Assembly: GCA_902520885.1 (NCBI GenBank)
Contig: CABYPW010000008.1
Span: forward strand, 1 to 64,000
Direction of reading: 5' to 3'
Origin: an uncultured SAR116 cluster alpha proteobacterium
GTDB lineage: Bacteria; Pseudomonadota; Alphaproteobacteria; Puniceispirillales; Puniceispirillaceae
DNA length: 64,000 nucleotides
The notes below the pieces were generated by a model. It searched no databases. It was not told the origin of the DNA and worked only from the letters and a program-made list of their open reading frames with translations. The position numbers were made by a program, and so were the translations under genes. Shown piece by piece: positions 59,656-64,000 of this stretch; the stretch's first letter is position 1; each line of letters begins with the position of its first letter.

Positions 59656-60375
59656 TTAAGATACCTGTTTTTCAACAAGCTCCTCGCCTTTTTTGTATAA
59701 ATCTTGAGTTTTTGCCAAATAATCAACTGAGCTAATCTTCCCAGATTTATACTCCTGTCTTACATCAAGCATTGCTGCCTCTATTTCGCTAAGCGCATTT
59801 GTTAAAATCTGATTGGCATCATCAAGATTAGGAGACATAAATTCAGATATATTATTTTTTTCAGTAACTAATTCCTCTTTATTATCTGAAATATTATCAT
59901 GTTTTGGGGGTTTCGTTGCCTCTTTATTTCCATTACTTCTTTTGTTAATTACAAATCCATTATCTAACTGATATATTTTAGATTTTTCTTCCAATAAAGG
60001 GTCATTTTCTTGAACGCTAACCTTTACGGTAGATTCCTTTGAATCGGGTTTATTCTCTCCAAGTTTCTCAGGAAAGTTCTCTTTATCTGCCTTAATTTTA
60101 GATGTCTTAGCATCCTCTATTTCTGTCTTTAACCTTGTATTCTCAACATTTTTGTCTAGAGATTTTGGATTTATTTTTCTTTCCTTTCTATCCGATGAAA
60201 GTAACCCTAAAAGACCGCACACCAAAATGAAGGCTAAAATATAAACTATAGTTTGGTCAGTGTTATCAGCAAAAGAGGTTTTGACATTAAAACTAGAAAA
60301 TAAAAACTGGTCTATTTTTAAAAAAGTAGAATAAAAAAATTCTGAGAATAAAGATAAATCCACTATCATCTCCAT
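59656..60375 (-). CDS. Membrane-anchored protein of unknown function with SHOCT-like C-terminus
   Basis: 239 residues. One transmembrane helix at about 43-60 (VYILAFILVCGLLGLL), then a long charged, low-complexity region rich in Lys, Glu and Asp (65-185), and a C-terminal helical part, IEAAMLDVRQEYKSGKISSVDYLAKT, which resembles the SHOCT oligomerisation motif. No catalytic motif is seen. It lies 289 bases upstream of the ParA gene on the same strand and could be its membrane partner; this is a guess from position only. Confidence 0.6.
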   Translation of the reverse strand: MEMIVDLSLFSEFFYSTFLKIDQFLFSSFNVKTSFADNTDQTIVYILAFILVCGLLGLLSSDRKERKINPKSLDKNVENTRLKTEIEDAKTSKIKADKENFPEKLGENKPDSKESTVKVSVQENDPLLEEKSKIYQLDNGFVINKRSNGNKEATKPPKHDNISDNKEELVTEKNNISEFMSPNLDDANQILTNALSEIEAAMLDVRQEYKSGKISSVDYLAKTQDLYKKGEELVEKQVS

Positions 60376-60513
60376 TTTTGATAAATTTTAAAACTGGGAA
60401 TTTAACTCATCTGCATGATTATAAATAAAAACATAAAAATAAATAACACAATTTAAATTTGTTTTAAATAGGTATCACTTAATTCCAATACCTTACATGA
60501 TAAACTATAATAA

Positions 60514-60708
60514 TTAGTTTTTCCTAGGACTATTAACAACTAGGGAAATATGAGTCTTAGATTTTGATTTTTCTTCTGGAAAGTAGGAAAATTCTGGGGG
60601 TACACAAGGGTCACCTAATCCATAGCTTTCGGCATCTTTACCGCCTTTTATAACATTAATTTTGATTTTTTTTTTTGAAGAATTCGAAGCGGGATTTTTT
60701 TTTGGCAT
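60514..60708 (-). CDS. Small basic protein of unknown function
   Basis: 64-residue frame: basic Lys/Ser-rich N-terminus (MPKKNPASNSSKKKIKIN), a central IKGGKDAESYGLGDPCVPP with one cysteine, and a basic end. I recognise no family. No good ribosome site is seen upstream. Its place between the CoA-binding gene and the membrane protein, with similar base composition, allows that it is a real gene, but it could be chance. Confidence 0.4.
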   Translation of the reverse strand: MPKKNPASNSSKKKIKINVIKGGKDAESYGLGDPCVPPEFSYFPEEKSKSKTHISLVVNSPRKN

Positions 60709-60817
60709 AATTTATTTCTGCTAAATTAATTTTTTTATAAGGTAGAGTGATTTTAAACAAAATCAACACTCAGTAATTTTTATTAATTTAGCCAAAAAGA
60801 TATTATATCACTATATT

Positions 60818-61261
60818 CTATATCGACTTACTATCTCGCATAGCAGCTTCTTGCCTTCTAAACTCAATATTTGGACAGCGTTCGCTTATAACTACTATTC
60901 CGTTTCTTCTAGCTTTTGCTTCTGCTTCAGGATGTCTAATATCTAACTGTAGCCATAATGTTTTCACTTCAGATGCTATGGCTTGCTCTACTATCTCAGG
61001 AACCGCGTTAGATTGTCTGAATACATCCACCATATCAATTTCATGCGGAATTTCAGACAATTTGAAATAACATTTTTGACCTAATATTTCATTGCCTGCA
61101 TGACCAGGATTCACAGGAAATACTTGATAACCCCTTTTTAACAAGTTACGCATCACGGAGTTACTTGGCCGTTCTTTTTTTATACTGGCGCCAATCAATG
61201 CGATAGTTTTAGTGGATTTCAAAATTTGGTCGACCAATGCATCATTAATACAATTTTTCAT
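60818..61261 (-). CDS. CoA-binding domain protein (YccU-like)
   Basis: 147-residue Rossmann-fold protein of the CoA-binding family: TIALIGASIKKERPSNSVMR, then FPVNPGHAGNEILGQKCY, VDVFRQSNAVPEIVEQAI and a conserved C-terminal histidine/arginine part VVISERCPNIEFRR. Function is not known; the fold is that of succinyl-CoA synthetase alpha N-terminal domains. It is divergent from the VOC gene. Confidence 0.88.
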   Translation of the reverse strand: MKNCINDALVDQILKSTKTIALIGASIKKERPSNSVMRNLLKRGYQVFPVNPGHAGNEILGQKCYFKLSEIPHEIDMVDVFRQSNAVPEIVEQAIASEVKTLWLQLDIRHPEAEAKARRNGIVVISERCPNIEFRRQEAAMRDSKSI

Positions 61262-61452
61262 CTAGTTTTTCCAGTTAGTTTATATTTTTATTTTAAATAA
61301 TTTATTACCTTAAAAATTTTGAAATCCAAACAATATATTCTATGAATAAAATCTTCTCATTTCTCATTTGTTTTTTGGCATTTCCTTTCTAAATGGGTCT
61401 TGACCTCTTGATACAGTTTCTTAACATGGAACCTTGAATTTTGGAGAAAAAA

Positions 61453-61866
61453 ATGCCGCTTACAAAAATTGATCACTACGCAATCAGAACAAATAAATTA
61501 GAGGAAACAAAAGCCTTTTATGAATTGCTCGGTCTAGTTGATGGAGAACGACCTAATTTTCCTTTCGCAGGCTACTGGTTATATTTAGGAGATATTGCAT
61601 TGGTTCATTTAATCCTTGAAGATCAAGGTGAAACCAATAGCTATTTCGGATATTCTGATGAAATTTCTAGAGGTTACGATAGTTTGGATGGCAGTGGTTC
61701 TGTTGACCATCTCGCATTTAGAGCAACAAATGCCGACCAATTAAAAACAAAATTAGAGGAGCATAATGTTCCCTATACGCAGCGTGAAGTTCCAAATATG
61801 AAGCTGTTTCAAATTTTTGTTCAAGATCCGAACAAAATAACTATCGAAATTAATTACTACCAGTGA
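61453..61866 (+). CDS. VOC family (glyoxalase/dioxygenase-fold) protein
   Basis: 137 residues with two beta-alpha-beta-beta-beta repeats. Probable metal ligands are the histidine in DHYAIRT, the histidine in VDHLAFRA and the glutamate in ITIEINYY. The substrate is unknown; the group includes glyoxalases, lyases and dioxygenases. I start at the ATG at 61453 with GGAG 7 bases upstream. It begins a plus-strand run with a cyclase and LysE exporter. Confidence 0.85.
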   Translation: MPLTKIDHYAIRTNKLEETKAFYELLGLVDGERPNFPFAGYWLYLGDIALVHLILEDQGETNSYFGYSDEISRGYDSLDGSGSVDHLAFRATNADQLKTKLEEHNVPYTQREVPNMKLFQIFVQDPNKITIEINYYQ

Positions 61867-61905
61867 CCTAATAAAACATTAACTATAAATATGGAGGATA
61901 CCAGG

Positions 61906-62607
61906 TTGCGTTTAATAGACTTAAGTGGTGAGATTTTTCAAAAATGTCCAACCCTTCCTAACCATCCACCTGTTACATTTAGCCAATACCAAACACATGA
62001 GACGGTTCGAGAGTCAGAGGGTGTAAAATTTTCATGTGCATCATCTTTTTTAACCATGGGAGAACATACCTCAAGCCATGTAGATGCACCCTGCCATTTT
62101 GATGAAAGAGATAACGCATTAAGCGTCGATCAAATGCCTCTTGAACAATTTTATCGTCCTGCTCTGTGTTTAGACCTTTCCCATAAGTCATTAAAAAGCG
62201 ATATCTCAGTATCAGACTTACAACAGGCTGAAGAAGATACAGGAGAAACCATAAATAAAGGTGACATTATATTACTTTACATGGCTCATTATGACCGAAC
62301 TTTTGGAAGTCCATCTTTTCTCACAGATTTTCCAGGTCTTACAAAAGAATCTGCTACTTGGCTTGGAAAGAAAGAAATAACTAGTTTCGGTGTAGAAGCA
62401 TTAAGTCCAGGAAGGCCTGGAAAAAATAATTTTGAAGTTCATTTGGTTTGTAGAGATTTAGGTTTTACTCACATGGAAGGATTGGCAAACTTGCATGAGG
62501 TGGTGGGAATAGGGCATTTTCAATTTATAGGATTTCCTCTAAAAATAAGAGGGGGAACTGGGAGCCCTATTCGTGCGGTTGGAATTATAAATGATTCTAA
62601 AAAATAA
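61906..62607 (+). CDS. Cyclase family metal-dependent hydrolase (kynurenine formamidase-like)
   Basis: Metal-dependent amidohydrolase of the cyclase family. The metal motif reads HTSSHVDAPCHFD (family HxGTHxDxPxHF), with a conserved C-terminal NLHEVVGIGHFQF. 233 residues from a TTG at 61906 (RLIDLSGEI, the usual family start), which has GGAGG with 7 bases spacing; the ATG at 61891 overlaps that site. It could open a ring or cleave an N-formyl amide; kynurenine formamidase (KynB) is one option. Confidence 0.85.
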   Translation: MRLIDLSGEIFQKCPTLPNHPPVTFSQYQTHETVRESEGVKFSCASSFLTMGEHTSSHVDAPCHFDERDNALSVDQMPLEQFYRPALCLDLSHKSLKSDISVSDLQQAEEDTGETINKGDIILLYMAHYDRTFGSPSFLTDFPGLTKESATWLGKKEITSFGVEALSPGRPGKNNFEVHLVCRDLGFTHMEGLANLHEVVGIGHFQFIGFPLKIRGGTGSPIRAVGIINDSKK

Positions 62608-62615
62608 TTTAGATA

Positions 62616-63242
62616 ATGCAAAACTCATTTATTAACGGATTTTTTCTTGGATTTTCTTTGATACTGGCAATTGGTGCACAAAATAGCTTTGTCATAAGAC
62701 AAGGTTTGGCAAAGAACTACATTGTTTTAGTAGTTACGTTCTGTGCATTAGCTGACATGTTTCTTATATTAATAGGTATTTACGGCATTGGTTTTTTAGT
62801 AGAAAAATTCTTCAATTCATTTCAACATTTGATATTCATGTTAGCAGCAATCTGGATTGCTTGGTATGGATTAGCACATGCAAAATATGCATTTAAATCT
62901 TTTGATAAGCATTTAGATAAGTTTATACCCAAACAATTGACAATAAAACAGACTCTTATCACACTGATTATTCTAACATTTTTAAACCCTCACGTATATC
63001 TAGATACAGTCATACTTCTTGGCATGGTATCCCTTCAATATAAAGAACTCGAGTTATTGGCATTTGGCTGTGGAGCTTGTTTTGCAAGTATTATATTTTT
63101 CTGCGTCCTAGGATTTGGAGCAAGTGCAATGTCTTCATTCTTTAATAATAGACAAGCTTGGAGATTCTTAGATCTCCTAATTTCAGCTACAATGTTCTTT
63201 ATTTCATTCAAACTAATATTCCAAAGCGGTATACTTGATTAA
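62616..63242 (+). CDS. LysE/ArgO family amino acid exporter
   Basis: Membrane exporter of about 208 residues with five or six hydrophobic helices: GFFLGFSLILAIGAQNSFVI at the start matches the LysE/ArgO signature, and LTFLNPHVYLDTVILLG contains the NPH motif. Substrate probably lysine, arginine or another basic amino acid. It follows the cyclase by 8 bases and is probably cotranscribed. Confidence 0.9.
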   Translation: MQNSFINGFFLGFSLILAIGAQNSFVIRQGLAKNYIVLVVTFCALADMFLILIGIYGIGFLVEKFFNSFQHLIFMLAAIWIAWYGLAHAKYAFKSFDKHLDKFIPKQLTIKQTLITLIILTFLNPHVYLDTVILLGMVSLQYKELELLAFGCGACFASIIFFCVLGFGASAMSSFFNNRQAWRFLDLLISATMFFISFKLIFQSGILD

Positions 63243-63451
63243 TGCCAAATTTTCAGTTTAAAAAAGCATCCTGTTATCAAGCATTTCAACAGATTAAAAT
63301 TCAAAAAATTAATCTTACTAAATACTGGATTTTAGTCAATTTCGTGCTATATACCAGCCTAAAGGATTAATTAATATGTATGATTTTTGTTCTGTAAAAA
63401 AAACCAAAATATATTTGGTGTTTTAGATTTATCTTAATTATGAGGCAAAAA

Positions 63452-64000
63452 ATGAGTGCTCTAAGAAATGATGTTGACCCAGATGGATTATTAGAATTTT
63501 CAGTTGTTTTTTCCGATCGTTCTCTTAACTCTATGTCTGCTGCTTTTGGGGATGTAATGCGTGACATATCACGTATTCTCAAAAAAGCCTATAATGCAGA
63601 AGCATTGGCAGTTGTTCCCGGCGGTGGAACATATGGTATGGAAGCGATAGCACGCCAATTCGCCTCAAATAAGTCAACACTGATAATACGAAATGGTTGG
63701 TTTTCTTACAGATGGTCACAAATTTTAGATGCTGGGGATATTGCAAAATCTCAAACAATTATAAAGGCGTCTCAAGTTTCTGAAAACCCTTTGTCTCCTT
63801 TCGCTCCAGCCTCAATCGATATAATAAAATCCGAAATAACCTCAAAAAAACCTGATATCGTGTTTTGTCCGCACGTAGAAACATCAGCTGGAATAATGGT
63901 ATCCGACGGTTTTTTAAAGGAGGTGTCTGATGCTGTCCATGAAATCGGTGGGTTATTTGTTTTGGATTGTGTGGCTAGTGGAACATTGTTTGTTGACATG
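63452..64000 (+). CDS. Class V aminotransferase (partial, runs off the window)
   Basis: 183 codons in frame to the window end. PGGGTYGMEAIARQF and VFCPHVETSAGI, then LFVLDCVASGT, match PLP aminotransferases of the serine-pyruvate / alanine-glyoxylate group. The aspartate of DCVAS should contact PLP; the Schiff-base lysine lies outside. I use the ATG at 63452 with GAGG 7 bases upstream, not the ATG at 63440. Confidence 0.85.
   Translation, partial: MSALRNDVDPDGLLEFSVVFSDRSLNSMSAAFGDVMRDISRILKKAYNAEALAVVPGGGTYGMEAIARQFASNKSTLIIRNGWFSYRWSQILDAGDIAKSQTIIKASQVSENPLSPFAPASIDIIKSEITSKKPDIVFCPHVETSAGIMVSDGFLKEVSDAVHEIGGLFVLDCVASGTLFVDM

Overview
The window reads as chromosomal DNA of an AT-rich, probably streamlined and probably marine alphaproteobacterium. 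Support for the class comes from a GcrA cell-cycle regulator, a 5-aminolevulinate synthase (C4 haem route), an alphaproteobacterial-type DksA, a soluble FdsBA-type formate dehydrogenase and recA operators close to the alphaproteobacterial LexA form GTTC-N7-GTTC. Genus and order cannot be read from the sequence; a SAR116-like lineage is only a guess. I see no insertion sequence, prophage, integrase, CRISPR array or rRNA operon.

Layout. 1-6030 (minus): protein quality control, with lon (3' part outside the window), clpX, clpP and a trigger factor with an unusual lysine-rich tail. 6127-6496: tRNA-Leu and tRNA-His. 6689-9941 (plus): an aminotransferase, then glnB-glnA behind a leader that can fold into a long-range stem. 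10096-14279: parE, an alpha/beta hydrolase and a DEAD-box-type helicase with no normal start codon. 14320-23649 (minus): pepN, gcrA, a divergent aroE, an msrB interrupted by one in-frame stop, an orphan CoxL-like molybdenum hydroxylase large subunit, a CDP-alcohol phosphatidyltransferase beside a PSD-like protein without its cleavage serine, and a LysM protein. 23738-30405: a LOG-family protein, icd, alaS, recA with two tandem SOS-type boxes, and dksA. 30785-38095 (plus): a DUF3553 protein, formate dehydrogenase with fused gamma and beta subunits, hemA and hemH. 38213-40148: tRNA-Gly, a small Cys-rich protein and an MFS exporter. 40250-46172 (minus): queuosine genes (queA, tgt, queG) with kdsD, then fdhD-mobA. 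46269-55308: nadK, then a hydrolase, an Atm1-type ABC exporter and the suf genes in a tight minus-strand run read sufB-C-D-S-T-A-ABC-hydrolase. 55627-64000: hspQ, rpmF, tRNA-Ala, an Lrp regulator, selO, an orphan ParA-type ATPase with unknown neighbours, a CoA-binding protein, then a VOC protein, cyclase, LysE exporter and aminotransferase (cut by the window end).

How the genes connect. Formate dehydrogenase needs a bis-MGD cofactor and sulfurated molybdenum, which fdhD-mobA supply, and many Fe-S clusters, which the suf run supplies. QueG also needs Fe-S clusters. The CoxL-like protein uses molybdenum too, so much of the window concerns Mo and Fe-S metabolism. ClpXP, Lon, trigger factor and HspQ form a proteostasis group, and heat-shock-like promoter elements can be seen before clpP and sufB. 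Several genes appear to start at TTG behind a good Shine-Dalgarno sequence (hemA, the CoxL-like gene, the cyclase, probably recA).
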